A DNA stretch of 64,000 nt from Candidatus Binatia bacterium (GCA_029243485.1 JAQWRY010000002.1:1-64000); one strand, 5' to 3'. Shown: positions 16,891 to 25,893, counted from the stretch's first letter. Notes: generated from the letters alone by a model not told the origin. A program made the numbers and translations.

Positions 16891-17780
16891 CTAAGCCACC
16901 GCGCGAATGTTGCCGACGAAGGCGGGCCCGGTCAAAATCCCAACGCCGGCCGACAGGCTCGCGCCGTCGGCCACACGCATTCTCGCGACGCCCTTCACGA
17001 TATCACTCGCGGATCCGACGGCCGCGCGCTCCTTGCTCTCATGCGCCTCCGGCGCACCGAAGACCGTCATCATCCCGTCGCCATTGAACTCCACGACAGT
17101 TCCGCCGCGCTCCTCGAAGAAGAAGCGCTCGACCCAACCCCCGACGCCACCGGGCGCCGGAACGAGCCAGGCCGCGATCGCCATGGATGTGAGCAACTCC
17201 GCCGTAGAACTCTCCCCGAGGCCACCGCCCACAAGGGACAAGACCCGAAGCACGACGAGCACGACGGTCAGCACGAGCAATGCCGACAAGATCGTGAAGG
17301 CGGCGGCCTCGCTGATCAGCCGATCGATGTCGAACAGTTGCGCCGAAACGCGTGCTAAAAAACGCACACGGGAATCGCGAGCGTTGCGATCACGCTCGCC
17401 TCGTAGAGCCACCAGAGGCTCGGATCGACCCCCGCCGAGGCCGCGGCAGCCGGCACCGGGACCGTTCCAAGATAGGGGCCGAGCCCGACCCACTTCACCT
17501 GGCGCCGCCCGTACTTGTCGGCCTGCAGGTACGTGCGCGCCACCACGATCATCGCGGTGAGGATGAAGGCGACGTTCACGGCAAGCGTGCCGCGCATGCC
17601 CGCCTCCGGCCAGAACGCGGAGACCACCGGGCTCGAACCCGCACCGGGCGCCTGGGCGATCACGGGCAACCACCCGAGTTCCCCGTTCATCACCAGCCCC
17701 AGATGCAGCAACAAGCAGATGCACCACAGCGGGAGGACCACGACCAGGGCGGTTAGACCCCGCAGACGGAGCCTTCTCAC
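16891..17780 (-). pseudogene. Degenerate membrane adenylate/guanylate cyclase
   Basis: Two adjacent frames form one broken gene. The N-terminal part (from a GTG at 17780) encodes several membrane segments ending ATLAIPVCVF; the next frame continues SAQLFDIDRLISEAAAF, a motif that normally follows directly. The frame changes at a run of six A/T at 17357-17362, where one extra base restores reading. After WVERFFFEER the protein jumps straight to VVEFNGDGMMTVFGAP, a class III cyclase core, so the central sensor region is missing. Reading stops after VGNIRAV, losing the cyclase C-terminus. It therefore lacks a complete catalytic domain. Either a real pseudogene or partly an assembly artefact. Confidence 0.8.
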
Positions 17781-17873
17781 CTCTGCCGGATCTACCGCAG
17801 AGCCGCGCAAGAGGGAACCGTCGCCGACCTGGGAGTTTCCAAAACGGCCGCCGGACCCGTAGGAAGGAAATTG

Positions 17874-20849
17874 ATGAGTGCTCCCGCCCCGAACCCCGCG
17901 CCGACCACCGAGCGTCCCCAGGCGACTCGGCTCGCGCGTCGATTTCTCGCGGCCGTCCAGAATGGGATCGAGATCGCTCGGTTCGGCGGACTCGGCGAAA
18001 AGCAGGCGTCGCCCTACGAAGTCGTCACGGAAGGGCCCGTGCACCGGCTGCGGCGGTACTTCCCCGACGACGTACCGGCGGGCGCGCCACCCGTACTGCT
18101 GATCCCGCCGCTCATGATGACCGCAGAGGTCTGGGACGTCGCCCCCGAATACAGCGCAGTCCTCGCCCTGCAGGGCCACCAGATGGATCCCTGGGTCGTC
18201 GACTTCGGCTCACCGGAAAAGGAAGAGGGCGGTCTCGAACGAACCCTGAGCGATCACGTCATCGCCGTCTGTAACGCCGTCGAAGACGTCCGCACCGCGA
18301 CCGGCCGGGACGTCCATCTCTCCGGCTATTCCCAAGGCGGGATGTTCGCGTACCAAGCGGCCGCGTATATCCGCTCCGAGGGATTGTCCTCTTTGATCAC
18401 CTTCGGCAGCCCCGTCGATCTACATCGTGCACTGCTAGACATGGTGCCAACCGAGTTCATCCTCGACCTCGTCGAGAAGGTCGGGCGAATCGACTCGTCC
18501 CTCCTCCCCTCCGGGATCCCACGTTGGGCGACGCGGCTCGGCTTCCAGCTGATGGACCCGATTAAGACGGTCCAACAGCGCATCGAATTCGCGAAGCGCC
18601 TCTACGATCGCGAAGCGCTTCTCGAGCGCGAGGGCATGCGCCGCTTCATGGATGACGAGGCGTGGACCGCATTCCCCGGGCCCGCTCTTCGCGACGCAAT
18701 CCAACAGCTCGTGGCGCACAACCGACTCCTGCGCGGCGGTGTCGTCATCGGCGACCGCACCGTGACGCTGGCGGACATCACCTGCCCGATCCTCGCCTTC
18801 ACCGGCGACACGGATTCCATCGCGCCCGCGCCTACGGTCCGCGCGATCCACTCCGCCGCGCCGCGAGCCGAATCCTACGAGGTGAGCCTCAACGCCGGTC
18901 ACTTCGGCCTGGTCGCAGGCAGCCGCGCGATCGAAGAGACCTGGCCGACCGTCGCGCAGTGGATTCGCTGGCGCGAAGAGAAAGGGCCACGCCCTCTGGC
19001 CGCTCGTGCGCTGTCGTCCACCATCATCGAGGACGCACCACAGCACACGGTCATGGACGATCTGGTGGGCGGCGCCGAAACGGCGTGGCACATCGGCAAG
19101 GAACTCGCGTCGGGCGCGGCCGAAATGGTCGGTGGGAGAATGGGCACACTCGGCCGGATGCTCGAGGCCGTTGCACCACAGCTGCCCCGGCTCTCGAGAC
19201 TCGCGTCGATCCGCAGCGATACACCGATCAGCCCCGGGCAGGCGCTCCAGGAAAAAGCGGACGAATCCGGCGACGACACATTCTTCTTGTTCGAGGGTCG
19301 AGCGTACAACTACGGCGAAGCGAACGTCCGCATCGACAACATCGTGCTCGGCTTGCTCTCGTGCGGCGTACGCCACGGCGATCACGTCGGACTTCTGATG
19401 GAGACCCGGCCCAGCGCCGTCGCCGCCGCGGTCGCACTCTCTCGACTCGGCGCCGTCATCGTTCTCCTGCGCCCCGACGTCTCTCTAAAGAAGCAACTCG
19501 AACTCACGCCCATCGGTCATCTCCTGACCGACCCGGAGCTCGGAGAAGCGGCCTACAAGGCGCACCGCCGCAAGGTCCTCGTACTCGGCGGCGGCGGTGA
19601 CCCCCGATCGCTCGCCGACGGATTGATCGACATGGAGGCGATCGATCCTTCGGAGGTGACGCCCCCGGATTGGTACCGACCGAACCCGGGACGCGCCGGA
19701 GAGCTCGCCATGGTCTTCATCACCGGAGACGGCCACAGGCTCGGCATGAGTCGCGTCACCAATCGTCGCTGGGCCACGTCCGCATACGGGACCTCTTCGG
19801 CGACCGCACTCACGTCCCGCGATACGGTCTACTGCGTCTCACCCACGCATCACGCGACCGGCATGCTCGTCTGTGTTGGCGGAGCGCTCGTGAGCGGGGC
19901 GCGCCTCGCGATGACGCGCGGCTTCGAACTCGAAACGTTCTGGGACGACATCCGACGCTACGGAGTCAACGTCGTCTTCTACAGCGGCACCCTCTGTCGC
20001 GCGCTCGTGAACGCCCCACGCAATCCGGCCGAACGCGATCACCCCATCCGCTTGTTCGCCGGCAGCGGCATGCCCGCCGGCATCTGGCAGCGATTGATCG
20101 ACCGCTTTCGCCCGGCGCTGGCGATCGAGTTCTTCGCCTCGACCGAGGGCAACGCGGTGCTCGTGAATCTGACCGGCGAGAAGGTCGGCTCCGTCGGCCG
20201 GCCGCTTCCCGGTGGAGCCGAACTCGCGCTCGCCGCGTGGGATCTCGACCGCAGCGGGCTCGTCGAGCGCGGCAACGGCTTTGCCGAGCGCTGCAAGCGT
20301 GGTGCGGTAGGCCTCCTCCTCGCTCGCGCGGCCCCGGAACGTGGAGAGGTCGAGGGACGACCGCTGCGGGGTGTGTTCAACCCCGGCGACGCCTGGCTCG
20401 ACACCGGCGATCTCGTACGGCGCGATCCCGACGGCGACTACTGGCTCGTGGATCACGTGTCCGACGTCATCCACACCAAGGGCCGCGCGATCGCCACGAT
20501 TCCGATTGAGGACCTGCTCGCCACCGAGCTGGAGTTCGTCGATCTCTGCGCCGTATACGGCGTCGTCCTCCCGGGCGACGACGACGAATCGGTAGCAGCC
20601 GCAATCACTCTCCGGCCGGGCCACAAGTTCGACGCCGAGGCCTTCCGCCAGACCGCGGACGCGCTTTTACTTACGGAGCAGCGCCCTGCCCTCGTCCGCG
20701 TCCTCGACGATCTCCCGATGACGTCGGGCCAGCGCGTGCGCAAACAGCCGCTCCGCGCCGAAGGCTGCAAGAAAGGGTCGGGCAAGCGCTACCGGCTCGA
20801 CCCGACCCTGCCCATCTACACCCGCATCAAGAAAAGCGAGCGGTACTGA
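17874..20849 (+). CDS. PhaC-like alpha/beta hydrolase fused to acyl-CoA-synthetase-like domain
   Basis: A 991-residue two-domain protein. Residues about 40-370 resemble a polyhydroxyalkanoate-synthase-type alpha/beta hydrolase: PVLLIPPLMM oxyanion region, nucleophile elbow GYSQGG with S153 (PHA synthases usually have Cys), acid in FTGDTDSIAP and histidine in NAGHFGL. Residues about 460-990 resemble an ANL adenylate-forming enzyme of the FadD/FATP type: FFASTEGN (about 752-759), DTGDL (about 843-847) and a C-terminal RVRK lysine region. However, the ATP-loop motif that should read SGTTGxPK is instead FITGDGHRLGMS (about 612-625), so adenylation may be altered or lost. AGGAAGGA six bases upstream supports the ATG at 17874. 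Confidence 0.85.
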   Translation: MSAPAPNPAPTTERPQATRLARRFLAAVQNGIEIARFGGLGEKQASPYEVVTEGPVHRLRRYFPDDVPAGAPPVLLIPPLMMTAEVWDVAPEYSAVLALQGHQMDPWVVDFGSPEKEEGGLERTLSDHVIAVCNAVEDVRTATGRDVHLSGYSQGGMFAYQAAAYIRSEGLSSLITFGSPVDLHRALLDMVPTEFILDLVEKVGRIDSSLLPSGIPRWATRLGFQLMDPIKTVQQRIEFAKRLYDREALLEREGMRRFMDDEAWTAFPGPALRDAIQQLVAHNRLLRGGVVIGDRTVTLADITCPILAFTGDTDSIAPAPTVRAIHSAAPRAESYEVSLNAGHFGLVAGSRAIEETWPTVAQWIRWREEKGPRPLAARALSSTIIEDAPQHTVMDDLVGGAETAWHIGKELASGAAEMVGGRMGTLGRMLEAVAPQLPRLSRLASIRSDTPISPGQALQEKADESGDDTFFLFEGRAYNYGEANVRIDNIVLGLLSCGVRHGDHVGLLMETRPSAVAAAVALSRLGAVIVLLRPDVSLKKQLELTPIGHLLTDPELGEAAYKAHRRKVLVLGGGGDPRSLADGLIDMEAIDPSEVTPPDWYRPNPGRAGELAMVFITGDGHRLGMSRVTNRRWATSAYGTSSATALTSRDTVYCVSPTHHATGMLVCVGGALVSGARLAMTRGFELETFWDDIRRYGVNVVFYSGTLCRALVNAPRNPAERDHPIRLFAGSGMPAGIWQRLIDRFRPALAIEFFASTEGNAVLVNLTGEKVGSVGRPLPGGAELALAAWDLDRSGLVERGNGFAERCKRGAVGLLLARAAPERGEVEGRPLRGVFNPGDAWLDTGDLVRRDPDGDYWLVDHVSDVIHTKGRAIATIPIEDLLATELEFVDLCAVYGVVLPGDDDESVAAAITLRPGHKFDAEAFRQTADALLLTEQRPALVRVLDDLPMTSGQRVRKQPLRAEGCKKGSGKRYRLDPTLPIYTRIKKSERY

Positions 20850-20855
20850 GCCGCC

Positions 20856-21656
20856 TCAGACCGCGATCTCGATGCCGTCGCCGGACGTATCGTCGTAGCG
20901 CTGGTGCAGGAAGGGGAGCAGCCAGTCTCCCGGCACGGCCCGCAGCACCGTTCCGTTGCTCTCCGAGTTTCCCTCTTCGTACTCGACCCGCACCAGGCGC
21001 TTGATCGGAACGTCGGCCACCGGATCCATCGGCGAGTCGCCCAGAACGAGCTCCGCACCGTCGACCTCGTGAACGGCCTTGTGTTTGTGCCGCCACTCGA
21101 GTCGTACCAAGAGCGGATCGGCATCGAAAGCCCGGCCCTGCTCGCACGAGGGCATCGCCTTGAAGCAATAGGCGTACTGCGTGAACTCACGCGGGCCGAG
21201 GTCCTTTCCGACCTTGCCCTTCACGGAGAGATACGTCATCCCCATGCGGGACACGCTCGAGGAAAGAGCGTCACCGTCCCTCTTGAAGTCGATCTCTGCG
21301 ATCTTCTTCGGCTCGCCAAACGTCTCGCGTCCGGGGACGACGGCTTGCTCCGTCGTCATGGGCATCGTGACGAGGTAGTCGCCCTCGACGCCTTCGAAGG
21401 TCGCGGCGACGCCGAACACCGCGGAGCCGATCTCGAACGTGAACTCGGGCGTGATGTGCATCGCCACATGCGAAAACGTGACGTTGATCTCCGGGCGCGC
21501 GAGCTCGAGCGGCTGCGGGAGCAGAGCACGCGCGATCGCCTCGTTCGTCTCATAGACACAACGAATCGAGCGAACCGTGCTGTCCATGAACTCCGGGTTT
21601 TCTTCCTGCCCTTTTTTCACCTGCTCATCGGTCTTCACGTAGCGAAGCTTGGCCAT
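20856..21656 (-). CDS. Acetoacetate decarboxylase family protein
   Basis: A 266-residue protein of the ADC superfamily. The segment PGRETFGEPKKIAEI carries the Lys pair (K117-K118) that in true acetoacetate decarboxylase forms the Schiff base, so a decarboxylase or other imine-based carbon-carbon chemistry is plausible. Length and the EVDGAELVLGDSP region fit the family. It is the last gene of the TetR-Rieske-amidohydrolase-ADC operon, 45 bases after the amidohydrolase stop. The ATG at 21656 has AAGGAAAGGA upstream. Substrate is probably a product of the oxygenase and amidohydrolase, which is inference. Confidence 0.82.
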   Translation of the reverse strand: MAKLRYVKTDEQVKKGQEENPEFMDSTVRSIRCVYETNEAIARALLPQPLELARPEINVTFSHVAMHITPEFTFEIGSAVFGVAATFEGVEGDYLVTMPMTTEQAVVPGRETFGEPKKIAEIDFKRDGDALSSSVSRMGMTYLSVKGKVGKDLGPREFTQYAYCFKAMPSCEQGRAFDADPLLVRLEWRHKHKAVHEVDGAELVLGDSPMDPVADVPIKRLVRVEYEEGNSESNGTVLRAVPGDWLLPFLHQRYDDTSGDGIEIAV

Positions 21657-21701
21657 GTCATTTCCTTTCCTTTTCGCTTTCGCCTGCGATCGTTAACTGC
21701 T

Positions 21702-22922
21702 TCAGACGGCGGCGGCTTCGTCGAAGTCGCCCTTCTTCGGGCCGACCCGATCGACGACCGGCGCGAGGCGCTCGGCGTCGAAGCCGTAGAAGCGGGCCGC
21801 GTTTCCACCGAGGATCGCCGCGACGTCGCCCTCGGGAAGACCGCGAAGGGAGTCGCACCGATGGCTCTTCGTAAACGGCCACGTGCCCTCGGGATGCGGG
21901 TAGTCGCTACCCCACATGATGTTCTTCACGCCAATGTCGTTGCGCATCGCGGCTTCGCGACTCGAGAGGCACGAGGCGCCGAGACCCACGTTCCGGGCAA
22001 AGTACTCGCTCGGCTTCATCTTCAAGTGGCTGTGGTAGTCGCCGAGTTTCGCGGACTGATGCGTGTCGGTGTACCGGTGATCCATGAGTGCCAGGTACTC
22101 GGGCACCCACACGACCGTGCCCTCCGTGATCGACACCTTGATGCGCGGAAAGCGCTCGAACACGCCGCCCCACATCAGAAACGTGAGCGGCCGGACGTTG
22201 TACCAACAGACCTCGGACACGTAGATACCCATCCCGCCGGGCAGCTTCTCGGCACCCGGATCGGTCAGGTCGCCGAAGTAATCACCCATCGGCGCCGGCC
22301 CCGAATGGAAGTGCACGACGACGTCGTTGTCCTGGCACGCCGCCCAGAGCGGGTCGTACTTGGGATGGTGATACGGCGCGTGCGAGCCCCACTGACACGG
22401 GAGCAATGCTCCGGAAAGACCGTTCTTGCGCGCCCACACGACTTCGCGAACCGCTTCGTCGACATCCCACAGAGCGGGGACCAACGCGACTCCCACGTGC
22501 CGGTCGGGCGCCTGCGAAACGAACTCGGCGAGCCAGCGATTGTGCGCACGCGCACCGGCCCATTGCAGCTCGGGGACGATCCCGCCTTCCGTCGGAAGGC
22601 TGAGCCCCGCACCGAAGGGCGGCATGTTCATCTCGGTGATGCCGTCGGGGAAGATCACTTCGCCGGCAATGCCGTCGCCGTCGAGCACTTTGATTCGCTC
22701 GTCGTGATCCCACGCGCCCGAGAGCTCGGCGTCGCGGCCTTTACGCCACTCCTCGTTGATCTCCGCGACGAGGAACTGGTCCGACATCCGCTTCACCTGC
22801 TCGAGTTGAATCGGCAGCGCGACATCGAAGGTCTCACGGTACTGCGGATCGAGGTAGTCGCGGTACTTCTCCGGCGGCAAGCCGGCGTGGCAATCGGACG
22901 AAATGACGAGGTAGCGGTCCAT
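21702..22922 (-). CDS. Amidohydrolase-2 family metal-dependent hydrolase/decarboxylase
   Basis: A 406-residue TIM-barrel protein of the amidohydrolase-related family that includes ACMSD and 5-carboxyvanillate decarboxylase. The N-terminal SSDCHAG corresponds to the metal-binding strand; further signatures are VVVHFHSG and MWGSDYPHPEGTWPFT with the conserved Asp. Hydrolysis or non-oxidative decarboxylation of an aromatic or ring-cleavage product is expected. The start at 22922 overlaps the Rieske stop (TGATG) and has AGGAG seven bases before it, showing translational coupling. The frame extends upstream inside the Rieske gene, but that part is not homologous. Confidence 0.88.
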   Translation of the reverse strand: MDRYLVISSDCHAGLPPEKYRDYLDPQYRETFDVALPIQLEQVKRMSDQFLVAEINEEWRKGRDAELSGAWDHDERIKVLDGDGIAGEVIFPDGITEMNMPPFGAGLSLPTEGGIVPELQWAGARAHNRWLAEFVSQAPDRHVGVALVPALWDVDEAVREVVWARKNGLSGALLPCQWGSHAPYHHPKYDPLWAACQDNDVVVHFHSGPAPMGDYFGDLTDPGAEKLPGGMGIYVSEVCWYNVRPLTFLMWGGVFERFPRIKVSITEGTVVWVPEYLALMDHRYTDTHQSAKLGDYHSHLKMKPSEYFARNVGLGASCLSSREAAMRNDIGVKNIMWGSDYPHPEGTWPFTKSHRCDSLRGLPEGDVAAILGGNAARFYGFDAERLAPVVDRVGPKKGDFDEAAAV

Positions 22923-23911
22923 CAATTTTCTCCTGCGGCGCGCAGCGGAGCCGGGTCGGTGTAGAACTGCTTCACCCAACGCCGATACTCGGCGATATAC
23001 TTGTCCCCCTTGCACAGAAGGGGCTTCGCGCGGTGGACCTTGTTGGCCCAGATCGGCTGATCTTGCTCCACGCCCTGAACGAGGCGGTGTAGGAAGTCGT
23101 CGCCGGCATGATCGATCATATTGTTCGACGCGCTGAGGACCCACCGAGAAATCGTGTGCGCCGGATCGAGATCGATCGGCGTCGTCGAGGAGTAGAGCAG
23201 CATGCCCGCCTCGGGAATCCCCTCGAGACGAACGGCGCTCATGCCGATCCCCCACGAGTCACGAACCAACGAGGTCTCGAACGAACCGATGGCGGTGTCC
23301 ATCGTCTGCTGGTTCGTCATGCGGTAGTGACGGCCGTCGTCGCTGTACGTGATCTCGCCCGGGAACTCCTGGCCCGCCATGTTGTGCACGAACTGGAAGT
23401 GGACCGGGTCGTTGTTGTTCTCGTGCATGTCCTGCACATGCGCGTGGACGGACAACTCGAAGATCTTCGGTTCGGACCATTCCTCATCGCCGAGCTCCGG
23501 CAATTGCGGAAAGTCCCACAAGGGAGGCTTCTTCTCCGCGTGGTACCAGACGAAGATCATCTCGTTCTTCTCCTGGGTGTGCCACACGCCGACCTTCGCC
23601 CCCTTCGGGATCGTGTCGCAGTACGGAATCTTCACGCAGCTGCCGTTCTCACCGTCGTACTGCCAGCCATGAAACGGGCAGCGCACCGTCTCGCCGATCA
23701 CTCGACCGCCGTGTCCGATGTGCGCGCCGAGGTGTGGACAGAACGCATCGAGCACCCGCGCCTCGCCGGAGCGCGTGCGGAACAGCACCATGTCTTCGCC
23801 GAAGTAGTGGATCGGCTGAACGGCTCCCTTGATGAGATCTTTGCTGAACGCGACCGCGTACCAACCATTCGGCACGGGCAGACTCACATGTTCGGCTTCG
23901 CGAAAAGCCAT
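22922..23911 (-). CDS. Rieske oxygenase, KshA-like
   Basis: A 329-residue terminal oxygenase component. The Rieske [2Fe-2S] cluster is C58-x-H60 (CPHLGAHIGHGG) with C78 and H81 (CPFHGW). The mononuclear iron motif is D168-x2-H171-x4-H176 (NNDPVHFQFVH). Size and motifs fit the single-component oxygenases such as 3-ketosteroid 9-alpha-hydroxylase (KshA); no reductase gene is nearby, so a shared one must supply electrons. A strong AGGAGG lies eight bases before the ATG. It sits in a four-gene operon between TetR and an amidohydrolase. A steroid or aromatic substrate is inferred, not shown. Confidence 0.92.
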   Translation of the reverse strand: MAFREAEHVSLPVPNGWYAVAFSKDLIKGAVQPIHYFGEDMVLFRTRSGEARVLDAFCPHLGAHIGHGGRVIGETVRCPFHGWQYDGENGSCVKIPYCDTIPKGAKVGVWHTQEKNEMIFVWYHAEKKPPLWDFPQLPELGDEEWSEPKIFELSVHAHVQDMHENNNDPVHFQFVHNMAGQEFPGEITYSDDGRHYRMTNQQTMDTAIGSFETSLVRDSWGIGMSAVRLEGIPEAGMLLYSSTTPIDLDPAHTISRWVLSASNNMIDHAGDDFLHRLVQGVEQDQPIWANKVHRAKPLLCKGDKYIAEYRRWVKQFYTDPAPLRAAGEN

Positions 23912-23914
23912 GAT

Positions 23915-24559
23915 TCAATCCTCCTGCTCCCCCGGTGCGATCGTATCACCGAGAAGCTGCGCCATGGCGCGGGCCTGCTCGCGTACCGGGTAGTCGTCCA
24001 GGTTCGTCCAGCTGAACATCAGCGCGTAGAACGCGCCAAGAATCAGCTCCGTCAGAGTCTCGGGGCTGTGCTTGATCGTGACCTCGCCGGCGGCGACGCC
24101 GTCGCGAACGATCGCGCCCATTGCGTCATGGAGTTGGCGTGCCCGCTTGTCCTTCTCACCCTCGCTGCTCGCCGCGTGGATGATCTCCGTCAGCACCTCG
24201 CGGTGCTTGGGTCCGACGTCGGTCGCCCCTGCCCCGATCATGTCGAAGAAGTGGACCAGGCGCTCCCGGGTCGACATGACGCCGGCGCGCAGGGCCTCGA
24301 TGTCCACGAGGAAGCCCTCGATGGCCTGATGGGCGAGTTCGCGGACGAGGTGCTGCTTGGTCGGAAAATAGTTGAAGAAGGTCTTTGTGGCGACGTCCGC
24401 CCGATCGCAGATCTCGGCCACGGTGGTCGCCTGATACCCCTGCTCCTCAAAGAGTTCGGCCGCCGCGTCCACCATTCGACCGCGCACTTCGAGCTTACGC
24501 CGCTCCCGTCGGGTGACGGGCTCCGCGTCGGCGAGAATTGCGGCTCGTACGTCGTTCAC
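23915..24559 (-). CDS. TetR-family transcriptional regulator
   Basis: A 214-residue regulator. The N-terminal helix-turn-helix (about residues 28-72) reads MVDAAAELFEEQGYQATTVA ... VATKTFFNYFPTKQHLV, a clear TetR DNA-binding domain; the rest is an all-helical ligand-binding domain. It is the first gene of the operon with the Rieske oxygenase, which starts three bases after its stop, and is divergent from an LLM oxidoreductase across a 162-bp region containing several palindromes. It probably represses both transcripts and responds to a pathway substrate or acyl-CoA. Confidence 0.93.
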   Translation of the reverse strand: MNDVRAAILADAEPVTRRERRKLEVRGRMVDAAAELFEEQGYQATTVAEICDRADVATKTFFNYFPTKQHLVRELAHQAIEGFLVDIEALRAGVMSTRERLVHFFDMIGAGATDVGPKHREVLTEIIHAASSEGEKDKRARQLHDAMGAIVRDGVAAGEVTIKHSPETLTELILGAFYALMFSWTNLDDYPVREQARAMAQLLGDTIAPGEQED

Positions 24560-24721
24560 GGGTGGATCCTGCGTGAACTTACACTCTCATGCAAGTTTAC
24601 TTCGCAATAGATTTTGTAAAACGAAGGTTCGATGTCGAACACTTGCCAAATATGATCGATTCATCATATTCGAGAAATCGATCAGTTAGACCGGCCAACT
24701 CCAGAGAAGAGGTAGCCACTG
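24560..24721. promoter_or_regulatory. Divergent promoter region with operator-like palindromes
   Basis: This AT-rich gap between the TetR and LLM genes holds the perfect inverted repeat GTTCGA-TG-TCGAAC at 24627-24640 and a nine-base inverted repeat TGATCGATT (24653-24661) with AATCGATCA (24676-24684). Inside and across the latter, ATATGAT and ATCATAT form another palindrome. Such symmetry is expected of TetR binding sites. The LLM ribosome-binding site (AGAAGAGG) is at the right edge. Confidence 0.6.
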
Positions 24722-25570
24722 ATGAAGTACGGCGTCTGCATGTTCCCGACCGACTACGCGATGAATCCCGCGGAACTCGGGCCCAAACTCGAAGAGCGCG
24801 GCTTCGAATCCTTGTGGGTCGCCGAGCACACCCACATTCCGTGCTCCCGCGAGTCGCCGTGGCCCGGCGGGGCCGAGCTACCCAAGATGTACTACGACTG
24901 CTTCGCGCCGCTCCTGACGCTGGCCGCGGTCGGCGCCACGACGAAGACGCTGAAGCTCGGTACCGGCATCCAACTCGTCGCGCAGCACGACCCGATCACC
25001 CTCGCGAAGGAGATCGCCACCCTCGACCAGATGACGGGCGGTCGGTTCCTCTTCGGGGTCGGCGGCGGGTGGAACCGCGAAGAGCTTGCGAACCACTACG
25101 ACTTCCCCTTCGAACGACGCTGGAAAGTCATGCGGGAACGTATCGAGGCCATGAAGGCCATCTGGACCCAGGACAAAGCCGCCTACCACGGCGAATTCGT
25201 GAACTTCGACGAGATCTTCTCTTGGCCCAAGCCGGTGCAGAAGCCGAATCCACCGATCCACGTCGGAGGCGCAGCTCCGTGGGGTATCAAGCGAGCCCTG
25301 CGGTACGGAGACGGCTGGATTCCCCTCTCCGGACGAGGTGACTCGGATCCGATCTCGGACATGAAGCAGTTCCGGACGATGGCCAAGGAAGCCGGCCGGG
25401 ACCCCGACTCCATGGAGGTCTCCCTCTACGTGGCCCCGACCGACGAAACCGAGCTCTCCAAGCTCAGCGATGCGGGCTACTCCCGGGTTCTGTTCATCGC
25501 GCTTCCCCTGGCCGGAGACGATATGACGAAGATGCTCGACACGTACGCGGAGGCGGGCCAGAAGATTTGA
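24722..25570 (+). CDS. LLM-class F420-dependent oxidoreductase
   Basis: A 282-residue luciferase-like (beta/alpha)8-barrel oxidoreductase. It starts MKYGVCMFPTDYAMNP, with ESLWVAEHTHIP, LGTGIQLVAQHDPI, RFLFGVGGGWNREE and PPIHVGGAAPWGIKR, all characteristic of the F420-dependent subgroup (TIGR03619-like) rather than FMN-dependent luciferases. It is divergent from the TetR operon and probably controlled by that regulator. The substrate is unknown; a reduction or dehydrogenation in the same pathway as the Rieske operon is possible. Confidence 0.9.
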   Translation: MKYGVCMFPTDYAMNPAELGPKLEERGFESLWVAEHTHIPCSRESPWPGGAELPKMYYDCFAPLLTLAAVGATTKTLKLGTGIQLVAQHDPITLAKEIATLDQMTGGRFLFGVGGGWNREELANHYDFPFERRWKVMRERIEAMKAIWTQDKAAYHGEFVNFDEIFSWPKPVQKPNPPIHVGGAAPWGIKRALRYGDGWIPLSGRGDSDPISDMKQFRTMAKEAGRDPDSMEVSLYVAPTDETELSKLSDAGYSRVLFIALPLAGDDMTKMLDTYAEAGQKI

Positions 25571-25855
25571 GCGCCGGCCACGAACCGTTTGACGCAAATG
25601 CCGGCGCCGTTGGATGGGTGGTTCCCCAAGACGATCACGATTGGCACCGCTCTCGCCCTCGGGTTGGCCCTCATCGCTGCTCCCGTCCAGGCCGGCGCAA
25701 ACCAGGTGAGGTCGCTAGCCACAGCGCCAAGCGCGCCGGCAAGAAGATCGCAGAATAGCCCGATCCCAAAGCTTGGTCCTGGTTCTCAAGGGCGCGGTTC
25801 TGGTCGCGTCAGCGATCGTTTCGATCCCGTAGATCCGCGCAGGCGATGCGTCTTC
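25571..25855. other. Intergenic region without a convincing gene
   Basis: Between the LLM stop and the hairpin at 25856. One short plus-strand frame (from about 25598) begins with a signal-peptide-like stretch, then becomes low-complexity and antisense to the DUF1501 tail; it is not supported as a gene. It may be the remnant of a small exported protein. Confidence 0.4.
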
Positions 25856-25885
25856 GGGGGCTCCGGGCGTGTGCCCGGAGCCCCC
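25856..25885. terminator. Perfect 13-bp stem-loop between convergent genes
   Basis: GGGGGCTCCGGGC (25856-25868) pairs perfectly with 25873-25885 around a GTGT loop, nine bases beyond the DUF1501 stop. No T-run follows on either strand, so it may be a terminator of low slippage or an mRNA-stabilising end. Confidence 0.55.
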
Positions 25886-25893
25886 GTCGGCGT

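Noticed and set aside
17874-20849. Identification of the fusion as OleBC (olefin biosynthesis)
   Set aside because: OleB is haloalkane-dehalogenase-like, whereas this N-terminal domain is PHA-synthase-like; no oleA or oleD gene is adjacent.
20904-22964. A 686-codon open frame on the plus strand antisense to the ADC-like, amidohydrolase and Rieske genes
   Set aside because: It is a GC-rich shadow of real genes with strong motifs and ribosome-binding sites on the minus strand; its translation has no recognisable domain and is rich in Arg, Glu and His.
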